Of a DNA stretch of 64,000 nt, positions 17,868 to 26,483 are shown piece after piece. Origin of the DNA: Candidatus Avelusimicrobium luingense (GTDB taxonomy: Bacteria; Elusimicrobiota; Elusimicrobia; Elusimicrobiales; Elusimicrobiaceae); NCBI GenBank assembly GCA_900315845.1, contig OOHK01000006.1:62001-126000 (forward strand), given 5' to 3'. Numbering within the stretch: position 1 is the first letter of the stretch; each line of letters opens with the position of its first letter. Below the pieces are notes generated by a model. The model saw only the letters and a program-made list of their open reading frames with translations. It was not told the DNA's origin and ran no database searches. A program made the translations under genes and the position numbers.

Positions 17868-18608
17868 ATGAACGATTTAATGCTGAAAGAAACTTTACAT
17901 ATCCGCTACTCGGATAGCGACTGCAATGGTACCTTAAAACCGTTTTCTTTACTGAATTTCTTCCAAGATTTAGCGGCGGAAAGCGCCGAACGTTTAGGGT
18001 TCGGGTATTCTGCCATTTATCCGCAAAAACTGATGTGGATTTTGTTAAAATATCGCATTGAATTTACCGAATACCCCCACCACGTCAATCAATTAACGAT
18101 TCACACAGAGCCCCGCGGATATAACCGGATGTTTGCCTATCGTAATTTTGAAGTATTGGCTGACGGGAAACCCTGCGGACGAGCATCCAGCATTTGGGCA
18201 CTTGTTCACACTGACACGTTGGCTATTGCCCACGTGGGTGAAATTCTAAAAGATAATGCCAATATGATCAAATTCGTACCTAACGATACGGATTTGAAAT
18301 TCGGAAAAATTCCCCCGCTCACGCAAACCGATTACGAAGAAACTTTTAAGGTGCGTTATAACGATATTGATGTCAACATGCACGCCAATAACGGTAACTA
18401 TATTGTATGGGCCATAGAGCCGTTACCATACGATTGGAAACATGGAAAAAAATTGAAAAATATAGATATCGTTTTCAAAAAAGAAATTAAATGCGGCGAG
18501 CAACTTATCAGCAAAGTACAAAAGTTGGATGAGAACACTACCTTGCACGCCCTTCTGCATGCCCAAACACAGGAAGATTTGTGTTTGATTAAGTGTGACT
18601 GGATGTAA
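17868..18608 (+). CDS. Acyl-ACP thioesterase (FatA/FatB-like double hotdog)
   Basis: 246 residues with two hotdog halves. The first half has IRYSDSDCNGTLKPFSLLNFFQDLA. The second carries the catalytic region VRYNDIDVNMHANNGNYIVWA (family: DxNxHVNNxxY), giving the Asp/Asn/His set. These enzymes release fatty acids from acyl carrier protein in the cytoplasm. AAGGAG precedes the ATG. The gene stands alone between a divergent glycosyltransferase and a terminator. Confidence 0.88.
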   Translation: MNDLMLKETLHIRYSDSDCNGTLKPFSLLNFFQDLAAESAERLGFGYSAIYPQKLMWILLKYRIEFTEYPHHVNQLTIHTEPRGYNRMFAYRNFEVLADGKPCGRASSIWALVHTDTLAIAHVGEILKDNANMIKFVPNDTDLKFGKIPPLTQTDYEETFKVRYNDIDVNMHANNGNYIVWAIEPLPYDWKHGKKLKNIDIVFKKEIKCGEQLISKVQKLDENTTLHALLHAQTQEDLCLIKCDWM

Positions 18609-18663
18609 CGATATCATCACGCGCCGTTGCGTTTTGCGCTCGGTCTCTTATTTTTCCACATAA

Positions 18664-18693
18664 AAAAACACCCCCGGATAAGGGGGTGTTTTC
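18664..18693. terminator. Bidirectional terminator between thioesterase and DUF4402 fragment
   Basis: Stem AACACCCCC/GGGGGTGTT flanked by A-runs on the left and T's on the right. It can serve both converging genes. Confidence 0.85.
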
Positions 18694-18708
18694 AAAACAA
18701 CCTGTTGC

Positions 18709-18969
18709 TTAGTAAGTTACGTTCACCGTGTAGGAACCTTCATATTGTCCTTCGGCTTGGTTCGGGCCTACGGTTAAGGTACCACCTACGTAGATGTCCT
18801 TCGTGGCCACACCCGTTACAGAAGTATCACTTAACGTGAGCGCTACGGGCATTGTTTCGCTACCGCCCTGCTTTTGAATCGTGATTGACGCCGATGCAAA
18901 AGACACGGAGTAAGAAGTAGCGGTTATTCCGCTATACATTACTTGTTTTCTTTCAATTTCATCATACAC
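18709..18969 (-). pseudogene. C-terminal fragment of a DUF4402-type secreted protein
   Basis: 86 codons ending with DIYVGGTLTVGPNQAEGQYEGSYTVNVTY, the characteristic C-terminal beta-strand pattern of DUF4402 proteins (VGGTLTVG.NQ..G.Y.G.[FY].V.V.Y). The signal peptide and the first half of the domain are missing; the N-terminal MYDEIERKQV does not fit the family. A terminator still follows. It is most simply the tail of a gene cut by a rearrangement. A 22-codon tail on the other strand (18972-19040) abuts it. Confidence 0.65.
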
Positions 18970-18971
18970 AA

Positions 18972-19040
18972 ATGAACGGGGCGCATGCCGGACAATTTCT
19001 AGCCAATTTACAACAAGAAATTAACCACGTCCAATATTGA
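18972..19040 (+). pseudogene. Short orphan gene tail (22 codons)
   Basis: Reading from the ATG at 18972 gives 22 codons with a natural amphipathic look (AGQFLANLQQEI) and a stop 30 bp before the next gene. The frame stays open further upstream into the DUF4402 fragment on the other strand. It has no ribosome site. It may be the leftover 3' end of a deleted gene; I do not recognise it. Confidence 0.25.
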
Positions 19041-19069
19041 TATGCTATAATAAAAAAACAGGAAAACAT

Positions 19070-19645
19070 ATGAAAACAATAAATAATGCAAAGGGATTTA
19101 CTCTTTTAGAAATTTTAGTCACTATATTGATTATTGGTGTTTTGGCTTCATTTGGTGTCGTAGAATATCAAAAAGCAATAGAACATTCGCGCGCTTCTCA
19201 AGCCATTGCGTTATTGCGTTCTTTATACCATGCTGAAAAAGTACATCAGTTGCAACATGGCACATTTGCCGATTCGTTGGACCAATTAGATTTTTCGTTT
19301 CAAGGGGATCCTGTCACCTGTGCGCAAAACAACAATTCGCCTTGTTTTGGGTATTATAACACCGAAGCCATACAAAACGGTAACTGGTCTATTGAGTTAG
19401 AAAAAGGAAAAAATCCTTCTATTTCCGTCGGACGCATTTCCGGGCCTTATGCCGGATCCGGGTTCTTTATGCAACTGGAACGTAAAGACGGGATACAATA
19501 CCCCTTGGAACAGTTGGCTTGCATAGAAAACAACTCCGGGAAATTCAAGTATAAAAAGAAAGAAGGTTCTTATTGTGTAGATATCATGGACGGCGAATTT
19601 TACAGCAAAAGCGGAACATCCCGCAAATATGAATTAGCATTTTAG
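19070..19645 (+). CDS. Type IV pilin-like (prepilin) protein
   Basis: 191 residues. After a short basic leader (MKTINNAKG) comes the prepilin peptidase site G|FTLLE and a single hydrophobic helix, the N-terminus of type IV pilins and pseudopilins. The globular part (residues 45-191) contains four cysteines, two of them in a DPVTCAQNNNSPC segment that probably forms a disulfide. ATG at 19070 follows AGGAAAACAT. It differs from the other pilin-like genes here in the helix sequence (LVTILIIGVLASFG rather than [13 protein letters not shown]). Solitary gene with its own terminator. Likely a minor pilin or surface pseudopilin. Confidence 0.85.
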   Translation: MKTINNAKGFTLLEILVTILIIGVLASFGVVEYQKAIEHSRASQAIALLRSLYHAEKVHQLQHGTFADSLDQLDFSFQGDPVTCAQNNNSPCFGYYNTEAIQNGNWSIELEKGKNPSISVGRISGPYAGSGFFMQLERKDGIQYPLEQLACIENNSGKFKYKKKEGSYCVDIMDGEFYSKSGTSRKYELAF

Positions 19646-19660
19646 TTTCCATAAGACATA

Positions 19661-19688
19661 AAAAAGCCCCGCCGAAGCGGGGCTTTTT
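19661..19688. terminator. Bidirectional terminator (GCCCCGC/GCGGGGC)
   Basis: Perfect stem AAAAAGCCCCGC/GCGGGGCTTTTT between converging genes. The same hairpin is found again at 20896. Confidence 0.92.
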
Positions 19689-19694
19689 GACGGT

Positions 19695-20123
19695 TTATTT
19701 TAACTTATATCGCTCTCGTAAATTCGTCTTAAGTTCTTGGGCTTTATAAAGCAAATCCGTCTTTTTAGAGCAACGAATGACAAGCGTAATTTTCGGCTCG
19801 GCATTTTCGAGGCTGGAAAGCGTCCCCCCGAAAATTTTGATACCGGTATCCACTTCTTTTTCCGTAAAATCTTCCGTTTTACGCACGATTTCAAACGATT
19901 GGTAACCGTTTTCCAAACAAACTTCGGCCGCGCGCAAGAGCGCAAAATCGTTGGCTTTGCGGGCGGAAGTATTCTCGTTGCCGTTAAAGAGAACTTCATA
20001 CATACCGTCTTGCAATTTTGTATCAAAAAAGCCGTTAGACGTCTCTTTCTTGGCCTGTTTGTACGGAGTAGCACAGGCGGACAGTAATGCCAAAGCACAC
20101 ATCATCAAAAATATTTTTTTCAT
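19695..20123 (-). CDS. Small lipoprotein (CC0125/CC1285-like)
   Basis: 142 residues. The signal peptide ends in the lipobox LLSAC, and mature CATPYKQA follows. GMYEVLFNGNENTSARKANDFALLRAAEVCLENGYQSFEIV matches the pattern of a family of small bacterial lipoproteins (G.Y.V.F.GN....LLRAAE.....G...F). Function unknown; probably anchored in the outer membrane. The ATG at 20123 is preferred to one 3 nt earlier because of AAGGAG spacing. Confidence 0.8.
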   Translation of the reverse strand: MKKIFLMMCALALLSACATPYKQAKKETSNGFFDTKLQDGMYEVLFNGNENTSARKANDFALLRAAEVCLENGYQSFEIVRKTEDFTEKEVDTGIKIFGGTLSSLENAEPKITLVIRCSKKTDLLYKAQELKTNLRERYKLK

Positions 20124-20234
20124 CATTTCTCCTTTGTAGTATTGTAACACATTCATCAAACATATACTTGACGGTTTTATCTGATATATTGAGTATTTTA
20201 TGGTTGAATTATTATAATAAATGAGAGGATATTT

Positions 20235-20894
20235 ATGAGAAAAATAGGACTTATTGTAGTAAGCATATTAGTTGCACTACCGGTGTTTGCTCAGTTGGAA
20301 CAAGGGCAACATCTCGTCAATGTAAGAGGCGGCATCGGATTTCAGTTACAAAATTCCGGCATTACCTACTCTTCCACGGATGCCAGAGCCGATTGGGGAA
20401 CCGGCGGGACGGAAATCGGACTTTCTTATCATTATTTATTAACCGACCGATTAGGTCTCGGAGCCGATTTTTCCTTCGGGGATTTTGAAGGGGCGAATTT
20501 GACATTTAGTTCTTCCAACCAGTTAGAAGATTCCGTCCACTTAGTCAATTTAATGTTATCGGCGCGTTATACGGCCAACCCGGCCGACCGCATCCGTTTC
20601 TATATACCGCTCGGTGCGGGCGCAACCATTGCCCGGCAAAGTTTGGATATCCACTATTTCGGAAATTCTTATACAAACAAAAAAACCAATACGTCTTTAG
20701 GGCTATTTATCGGGGCCGGGTTGGAATTTGACGTCGGACATTCAGGTTGGAGTTGGGGCGTGGAAGCGCGTTATAATACCTTCTGGTATGACACCGATAA
20801 AATCACGCGACAAGCCCCCGCTCCTATCCACGGAGACGGCAACCGCCGATACGAGTATTTAACATTTAATATCAACATCAGCAAACGCTTTTAA
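20235..20894 (+). CDS. Outer-membrane beta-barrel protein
   Basis: 219 residues with a signal peptide ending ALPVFAQ. The rest alternates polar and hydrophobic residues in strands typical of an 8-10-strand barrel: LVNVRGGIGF, GTEIGLSYHYLLTDRLGLGADFS, HLVNLMLSARYT and the final FNINISKRF, ending in Phe as barrel proteins do for BAM recognition. It resembles OmpW/OmpA-type small barrels. Solitary gene with its own terminator. Confidence 0.82.
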   Translation: MRKIGLIVVSILVALPVFAQLEQGQHLVNVRGGIGFQLQNSGITYSSTDARADWGTGGTEIGLSYHYLLTDRLGLGADFSFGDFEGANLTFSSSNQLEDSVHLVNLMLSARYTANPADRIRFYIPLGAGATIARQSLDIHYFGNSYTNKKTNTSLGLFIGAGLEFDVGHSGWSWGVEARYNTFWYDTDKITRQAPAPIHGDGNRRYEYLTFNINISKRF

Positions 20895-20895
20895 T

Positions 20896-20925
20896 AAAAA
20901 AGCCCCGCCGAAGCGGGGCTTTTTT
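20896..20925 (+). terminator. Terminator identical in core to the one at 19661
   Basis: Stem GCCCCGC/GCGGGGC with loop CGAA and flanking A/T runs, after the barrel gene. It may also end the converging gene at 20943. Confidence 0.92.
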
Positions 20926-20942
20926 ATAAATACTTAGTTGCA

Positions 20943-21449
20943 TTAATATACTTTTGCAATATATTTTCTATGCTCCGGACCGGCAACATACGTCACCTCT
21001 TTTTTGCCTTTGACATAACGTACTTGCTCTTTCGGTTCATTCCAACGCATCTGAACCAAATAAGACGACGTATATTCCCGACCATTTCCGTCTTGGACAA
21101 GTGTTTCCCCGTTTGGAATCAAAACGAATTGAACCGGATGCTGTGCCCAATACTCAATATGGATACCACGGGGCCCATCCAATAACACGTTTAATTTAGT
21201 CGGTGTCGTTTTCTTGGTAGGTTTGAATTGAAGAACAACTCCATCCACTTGTACTTCAGGCTCAAACACTACAATACGCTTGTAAGTCGCATAAGAAGGT
21301 AAATCAACCAGTTGCGCATTGTTAAGAAACGACGTAAACCAGACAGGTTCTGTTACTTCTTTTTTCAATACACGATCGAAGTCAAAAACTTGTGCAAAGC
21401 CGATACTTGCCAAACACATAACGGCAAATAACATCATCGTTTTTTTCAT
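20943..21449 (-). CDS. Secreted protein of unknown function
   Basis: 168 residues with a clear signal peptide (CLASIGFAQ). The mature part has TFSFLNN-like and VVFEPEVQVDGVVLQFKP segments and looks all-beta. I recognise no family. It has its own start with a GGAGAG ribosome site and converges on the barrel gene across a shared terminator. Confidence 0.65.
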   Translation of the reverse strand: MKKTMMLFAVMCLASIGFAQVFDFDRVLKKEVTEPVWFTSFLNNAQLVDLPSYATYKRIVVFEPEVQVDGVVLQFKPTKKTTPTKLNVLLDGPRGIHIEYWAQHPVQFVLIPNGETLVQDGNGREYTSSYLVQMRWNEPKEQVRYVKGKKEVTYVAGPEHRKYIAKVY

Positions 21450-21589
21450 ATTTCTCTCCTTGATCCCATAAATATTTCATAAAGGACTTTAATAGTATAA
21501 TCGTTTTAAGAGTATATTTCAAGGGGGCTGCTTATCAAAGATTGGTATAATATGGAGGATACAAACATCTGATTCAAGAGGAAAATACG

Positions 21590-22267
21590 ATGAAAAAACT
21601 ATTATTCACTTTTATGTTCGTTGCCGGTAGTTTACTCCCCGGATTGGCCGATACTATTTCGTACGACAAAACCGGGTTTGCCCAAATCAGTACCGTCATT
21701 GATGACGCTGCCTATGATATCCGCTATTATTCCCCCAACAATTTTACGGGGAATAAAATAAACGGTTACAAAGCCCCCCGCGCTTACCTGACTAAAGAAG
21801 CATTAGCGGCACTGGCCAAAGCCGCCGATGATTTAAGAGCGCAAGGATACCGCTTGCTAATTTGGGACGCATACCGCCCGCAAAAAGCCGTAGATAATTT
21901 TGTGGCGTGGATCAATAATCCTACTGATCCGGGCGATAAAACTTTTTATCCCGCCTTGCAAAAATCGGATTTACTCGCCGGAAATTACATTATGGCAAAA
22001 TCGGGCCATACCCGCGGTAGCACCGTTGATTTGACGATTATTAAAAAAGACGGCTCATTTGTGGATATGGGCGGCACGTTTGATTTATTCTCGGAAATTT
22101 CCCACCCCGATTATAAAAAAATAACGAAGAAACAAAAGAAAAACCGGAAAATCTTACGCGATGCCATGATAAAAGCAGGGTTTAATCCATTAGACTCCGA
22201 ATGGTGGCATTTTACCTTGAAAGATGAACCGTATAAAGATACATATTTTAACTTTGATGTAGAATAA
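21590..22267 (+). CDS. D-alanyl-D-alanine dipeptidase (VanX/DdpX family)
   Basis: 225 residues with a signal peptide (SLLPGLAD), so periplasmic. DIRYYSPNNFTG and AYRPQKAVDNF are family marks. The zinc site is SGHTRGSTVDLT (SxHxxGxAxD type), with the second His in EWWHFTLK. VanX-like enzymes cleave D-Ala-D-Ala; outside vancomycin clusters they let the cell recycle the dipeptide from peptidoglycan. No van genes are near, so a recycling or scavenging role is likelier than resistance. GAGG precedes the ATG. Confidence 0.9.
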   Translation: MKKLLFTFMFVAGSLLPGLADTISYDKTGFAQISTVIDDAAYDIRYYSPNNFTGNKINGYKAPRAYLTKEALAALAKAADDLRAQGYRLLIWDAYRPQKAVDNFVAWINNPTDPGDKTFYPALQKSDLLAGNYIMAKSGHTRGSTVDLTIIKKDGSFVDMGGTFDLFSEISHPDYKKITKKQKKNRKILRDAMIKAGFNPLDSEWWHFTLKDEPYKDTYFNFDVE

Positions 22268-22277
22268 ACAATCAAGC

Positions 22278-22316
22278 AAAAACCGCTCCTTACACATTGT
22301 AAGGAGCGGTTTTTTT
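22278..22316 (+). terminator. Terminator after the dipeptidase gene
   Basis: Long stem AAAACCGCTCCTTACA/TGTAAGGAGCGGTTTT with a T-run. It can also serve the converging 22332 gene. Confidence 0.9.
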
Positions 22317-22331
22317 ATGAGAAATGCCCGG

Positions 22332-23510
22332 TTAATTGCAAATGGCACCGGTGGGGCAAACAAACCGGCACAAACCGCATCCCACGCAACGCGTTTTATC
22401 TACCGCAATATAACCGTCTTCCAAGCGCAAGGCTTGATGTTCCGATTCCATACAAATAGTTACACATTTGCCGCAACGACCGCAGACATCGTGCTTAAGT
22501 TGCGGATAAGATAACGGCGTTTTTTGCAATTGTTTATGCGAAGAAAGCAGCGAGATGGCCTTATCTTTCAGTTCCCGCACTTCCTTAAACCCTTTTTCAT
22601 TCAAATAGGTCTTCAACCCTTTTACCATCGGCCCGATAACCTTATATCCGTTTAGCATGACTTCCGTACATACTTGTACGGCATCCGAACCGACCGCCAT
22701 ATATTGGACGGCATCTTCCCAAGTAGAAATTCCCCCCATCCCTAAAATAGGCAGGGAACTTGCTTGGCGAATTTGGGCCACGCACCGAAGCCCTATCGGT
22801 TTGACCATCGTTCCCGAACAACCGCCATAGGCAGTTTTGCCGTTGACATTAAGCATCGGTTGAAACGTGTTGATGTCAATCCCCATAAACCCTTGTACGG
22901 TATTGATAGCGGCCAAGCCGTCAGCGCGCGCATGCTCCACAGAGCGGGCAATACGGGCAATATCGGTAACATTGGGTGAAAGTTTTACAAATACGGGTTT
23001 TTGAGCCACTTCTTTTACCCACGTGGTAATTTGGGCAGACACTTCCGCATCTGTACCAATAGCCATACCGATTCCTTTTTCCGGCATACCGTGCGGGCAG
23101 GAAAAATTAAGTTCAAACGCATCGGCAGGTGTATTATTGATTGCTTTTACCAAGTCTTGCCAAGCATCTTTATTCACCGGAGACATAATACTGGCAACAA
23201 TTACTTTACTAGGGTATTTGTGTTTTAAAAATTTAATACCATCACACCAATACTTAACCGTTTGATGACTTAATAATTCTATATTTTGAAACCCGATAAT
23301 GCGTTTTTTATCTTGCAAAACGGCATAACGCGGGCTGGCCTCGTTCATTTCCAAATCGTCGGGCGTAATGGTTTTAAGAACGGCTCCTCCCCATCCCATT
23401 TCAAAGGCCTTGTCAATACTTTCTATCAAAGCCGTCGGCGGCGCGGAAGCAAGCAAAAACGGATTGTCAAAATCAATTCCTAAAAAAGAAGTACGTAAAG
23501 TGTTCGTCAT
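22332..23510 (-). CDS. preA: PreA-like dihydropyrimidine/dihydroorotate dehydrogenase with ferredoxin domain
   Basis: 392 residues. Residues ~5-310 form a dihydroorotate-dehydrogenase-like FMN barrel: GIDFDNPFLLASAPPT, FELNFSCPHGMPEKGIGMAIG, NTVQGFMGIDINTFQPMLNV and ILGMGGISTWEDAVQYM. The C-terminus holds two [4Fe-4S] motifs, CGRCGKCVTIC and CVGCGLCRFVC. This is the layout of PreA, which reduces uracil or thymine with PreT. No preT lies next to it, so the electron donor is open. ATG at 23510 follows GAGGT. Confidence 0.87.
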   Translation of the reverse strand: MTNTLRTSFLGIDFDNPFLLASAPPTALIESIDKAFEMGWGGAVLKTITPDDLEMNEASPRYAVLQDKKRIIGFQNIELLSHQTVKYWCDGIKFLKHKYPSKVIVASIMSPVNKDAWQDLVKAINNTPADAFELNFSCPHGMPEKGIGMAIGTDAEVSAQITTWVKEVAQKPVFVKLSPNVTDIARIARSVEHARADGLAAINTVQGFMGIDINTFQPMLNVNGKTAYGGCSGTMVKPIGLRCVAQIRQASSLPILGMGGISTWEDAVQYMAVGSDAVQVCTEVMLNGYKVIGPMVKGLKTYLNEKGFKEVRELKDKAISLLSSHKQLQKTPLSYPQLKHDVCGRCGKCVTICMESEHQALRLEDGYIAVDKTRCVGCGLCRFVCPTGAICN

Positions 23511-23585
23511 AAAAAGACCTCGCACAGTAAATTCGTTTTATTGTATCAATTTACAGATAATATGTAAAAACTTTTTCGCTTCCAT

Positions 23586-24830
23586 TCAAATCTGCAAGTT
23601 TCGTATCGCCCAATTTTTGGGATACAAATTATTAGCGCGCTCGCCTAAATTTTTCATAAAGCCAAGCGCATATCCCCGATATGTTACCGCCACAAACCCT
23701 TTAGGTGTATCCGGCGGCAAAACTAAACTTTCGCGGTGCAAGTAGCGACGTGCTAGTTCCAATGATAATTCCACGCGCGGGTACTGCATTGACAGGTTTA
23801 GAGAAAGGGCTTGCGCCGCCGAAGGAATAAGTTCCTTACCCTTTTGTTCGGGCGCGGCAAGCCCGTCGGACAGCAAATGAATAAGTGGGTTAGATTGCGC
23901 GTGTTTGCGCGCGGAAGCGGGCAACAAGGCGGGGCTGTACGGTACGCCGTTTTTACGAAGTATGGCCATAAAAAGTCCTTCACTTTTTGTAACGCCGGGA
24001 ATAAACCGATACACCGGTTTGGCCCAATTTTCAAGTAAAGAGCCGGTAATTTGCCACGCGGAGTCAACCGCCACCGGTAAAATTTCCGCCCCTAATTCTT
24101 CAGCAATAAAACGTATGTTTTCTTCGTTTTCCTGCGTGTTAAAAGTACAGGTGCTATAAATAAGCAGTCCCCCCGGGCGCAAACAAGGCCAAATATCCTG
24201 TAAAATTTGGCGTTGGCGTTTTTGGCAATAACGGACATTATCCATACTCCACTCGCTAACGGCGTTACTATCACGGCGAAATAACCCTTCCCCCGAACAA
24301 GGAACGTCCGTCAAAATGATATCAAACGTCCATTTTGTTTTAGTAAAATCATACGGCTGATTATGCGTCACAAGCACATCGGGGTGCCCTTGCTTGAGCA
24401 TATTTTCCAATAAAATGTTAGCGCGTCGGCGGTCAGGCTCATTGGTCACCAGCATAGAACCTTGTGGTAAAGCGGCACGCATGAGCGTAGATTTCCCCCC
24501 CGGGGCGCCGCACAAATCTAACGCTAACACAGGTGACGAAACATATTGGCGAAGCACCTGATCTAAAAATAAAGATCCGGCTTCCTGCACATAATACACG
24601 CCCGCATGAAACAGCGGATCTAACGTAAAATTCGGACGTTCGTTAAGCCAATAGCCATCCTTACACCACGGCACCGCTGTAGCCGATTCAAAAACCGGCT
24701 CGCCATGGTACTTAAACGGGTTAAACCGAACGCTGACGGGAGTCTCTTGCTCAAACGCTTGTAAAAAGCGTTGCCAACGCTCCGGGCCGAATAATGCGGA
24801 AGTATAATCAGTAAATTCTTGCGGTAACAT
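23586..24830 (-). CDS. rsmF: RsmF-like rRNA (cytosine-5) methyltransferase
   Basis: 414 residues of the NOL1/NOP2/Sun family, which methylates C5 of rRNA cytosines with SAM. LDLCGAPGGKSTLM is the SAM site, TDVPCSGEGLFRRD has the Pro-Cys motif, and IYSTCTFNTQENE has the catalytic Thr-Cys. The C-terminal third (RVELSLELARRYLHRE, GFVAVTYRGYALGFMKNLGERANN) matches the PUA-like extension of RsmF. Leaderless start likely (TAAAAT 6 nt upstream). Confidence 0.9.
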   Translation of the reverse strand: MLPQEFTDYTSALFGPERWQRFLQAFEQETPVSVRFNPFKYHGEPVFESATAVPWCKDGYWLNERPNFTLDPLFHAGVYYVQEAGSLFLDQVLRQYVSSPVLALDLCGAPGGKSTLMRAALPQGSMLVTNEPDRRRANILLENMLKQGHPDVLVTHNQPYDFTKTKWTFDIILTDVPCSGEGLFRRDSNAVSEWSMDNVRYCQKRQRQILQDIWPCLRPGGLLIYSTCTFNTQENEENIRFIAEELGAEILPVAVDSAWQITGSLLENWAKPVYRFIPGVTKSEGLFMAILRKNGVPYSPALLPASARKHAQSNPLIHLLSDGLAAPEQKGKELIPSAAQALSLNLSMQYPRVELSLELARRYLHRESLVLPPDTPKGFVAVTYRGYALGFMKNLGERANNLYPKNWAIRNLQI

Positions 24831-24836
24831 AGTATT

Positions 24837-24842
24837 ATTTTA
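24837..24842 (-). promoter_or_regulatory. -10 hexamer for a leaderless rsmF transcript
   Basis: TAAAAT on the reverse strand, exactly 6 nt before the ATG at 24830, with no ribosome site between. Confidence 0.5.
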
Positions 24843-24898
24843 CAATTATTTACTTGTAGAAAAGAGGTTTTTGTATAATAAAACATACGGAGAGATTT

Positions 24899-26416
24899 AT
24901 GCCCATTCAAAATTACAGCCAAGATGTCTTTTTTTATCCGTGGGTAGGTAAGAACTATGGAGACGGCATTAACTTTGCCCCGGACGGCCGGTTAATCTTT
25001 TTTAATAAAGAAGATGAAAAATGGTATTATTACGACGAAAGTAATACGCTCCAAGAAGCCCAAAATATCCCCGTTAATTATCGCCCTTTAAGATTAGAAG
25101 TACTGGGCAAAGAACATTATTGCGAATCGCGTGAAGATTGTGCAGGCAACAACTTTAAGCAACAATTTGACCTAGAAATTCTAGATAAAACGATCTTAAC
25201 CGAGTTAGAAGATATAAATAACAAAGGTAAAATTCGGAATTTTATTAAACATCTTATTATTCGTAGAAAGATACCATCAAGTAGAGGGAACACTCCCTAT
25301 CAAGATAAATTGTATGTTTTGTATTACCTACCGGAATACAACACCTTATATGCTAAAAATAAAGGCACAGAACCAACTACATTCTTAAAACATATACATA
25401 CGCAAGCATTACAGCAGGCCTTTGGGGAAATTCAGAAAGATTTGAAAACGCTAGCCGACCAAACAAAACCGCTACAGAGGATAATCTCTAATTTATCTTC
25501 TCACGATTTACATTTGTGTATGGCTATTGAGAAAATTTTGACTATATGTTCGTTATGGGGAGAACCCCGTAACGAACAAGTGGACGATCTCGTAACTTTT
25601 GCACAAAATTTTAACCGGTTTATCAAAGAAGCAGACGAACATCTCGAATGTCACATGCATGAAAAATTTTGGTGTCCTTGTTGTAAAAAGGAAGAAATAA
25701 AATGCACTTTCTGTGAACAAATGCCGATTTGCCATTATAAAACACAACGGCAAATGTACAATTACACCAAACAAAGCGAAACGGACTCCACGAGCCACAA
25801 TAATTTTCGCAAGGCTCTCAATCATAAAAGTAATGATTCTCCTAAAGTTTGGAATCATGTATTATTTACTAATTTTTACCAACGCAGTATGCCCTATAAA
25901 ATGAATAATTCCGCCGGAGAAATAGCACAGGCATTAAGGGCTTTTGCCGAAATTGTAATACAACATCAACCCGATATTATTATTACATGGGGAAAAGAAG
26001 ATGAACTCCCCATACTTGGTTTGCAAGATCCGACGATTACGTTACGCAAAATGCCAGAAAAGAAGAAACGAAAATATTTCATTCCCCGTTTGCATATTTC
26101 CTATACAAAACAAGAAGAAAAGGATTCAAAATACAATATTCCTTTTACTGTATTAGATTATAATGGAAAACATTGTTTAGTTCTTATGCCCACACATCCG
26201 GGGACAAGTTATAGTTCCACGAAAATCAATACCGTTATCCGATGTGCTTTTAAGTATTATGGCAAACTTATCCAGTGGAATCCAACATTAAATGAAAAAA
26301 ATTTATCCAACCCTATTACTTGTGAATTTTGCTTATGTGAACAACCTTGCAAGCAATATCCAACTTGTCCTCCATTAACTTGGACAAATGAGTCGGACTT
26401 TAACAAGTGCATCTAA
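24899..26416 (+). CDS. Putative UDG-superfamily-like protein with zinc-finger insertion
   Basis: 505 residues, not a family I can name with certainty. Several blocks fit the uracil-DNA-glycosylase fold: FFYPWVGKNYGDG (residues 11-23), LEVLGKEHYC (66-75, motif A-like), WNHVLFTNFYQRS (318-330), HQPDIIITWG (356-365) and VLMPTHPGTSYSS (428-440, motif B-like, HPSP in UDG). Between them is an insertion of about 230 residues with a metal-binding-looking cluster at 251-279 (HLECHMHEKFWCPCC and CTFCEQMPICH). A further Cys-rich tail (CEFCLC, CKQYPTC) ends the protein. Helical stretches fill 165-250. The start has GGAGAG upstream. A role in nucleic-acid binding or defence is plausible; no catalytic claim is made. 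Confidence 0.55.
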   Translation: MPIQNYSQDVFFYPWVGKNYGDGINFAPDGRLIFFNKEDEKWYYYDESNTLQEAQNIPVNYRPLRLEVLGKEHYCESREDCAGNNFKQQFDLEILDKTILTELEDINNKGKIRNFIKHLIIRRKIPSSRGNTPYQDKLYVLYYLPEYNTLYAKNKGTEPTTFLKHIHTQALQQAFGEIQKDLKTLADQTKPLQRIISNLSSHDLHLCMAIEKILTICSLWGEPRNEQVDDLVTFAQNFNRFIKEADEHLECHMHEKFWCPCCKKEEIKCTFCEQMPICHYKTQRQMYNYTKQSETDSTSHNNFRKALNHKSNDSPKVWNHVLFTNFYQRSMPYKMNNSAGEIAQALRAFAEIVIQHQPDIIITWGKEDELPILGLQDPTITLRKMPEKKKRKYFIPRLHISYTKQEEKDSKYNIPFTVLDYNGKHCLVLMPTHPGTSYSSTKINTVIRCAFKYYGKLIQWNPTLNEKNLSNPITCEFCLCEQPCKQYPTCPPLTWTNESDFNKCI

Positions 26417-26430
26417 AGCCCTAATACAGA

Positions 26431-26461
26431 CAGCCCCGGACAAATTAGCCCGGGGCTGTTT
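26431..26461. terminator. Hairpin between the UDG-like gene and the 26484 gene
   Basis: Stem CAGCCCCGG/CCGGGGCTG with a 10-nt loop and only a short T-run; it may serve either converging gene. Confidence 0.65.
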
Positions 26462-26483
26462 ATAGCATTTCGCACGGCTGTGT

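Noticed and set aside
21590-22267. Vancomycin-resistance VanX
   Set aside because: No vanH, vanA or vanRS genes nearby and the protein has a signal peptide; a general D-Ala-D-Ala dipeptidase is likelier.
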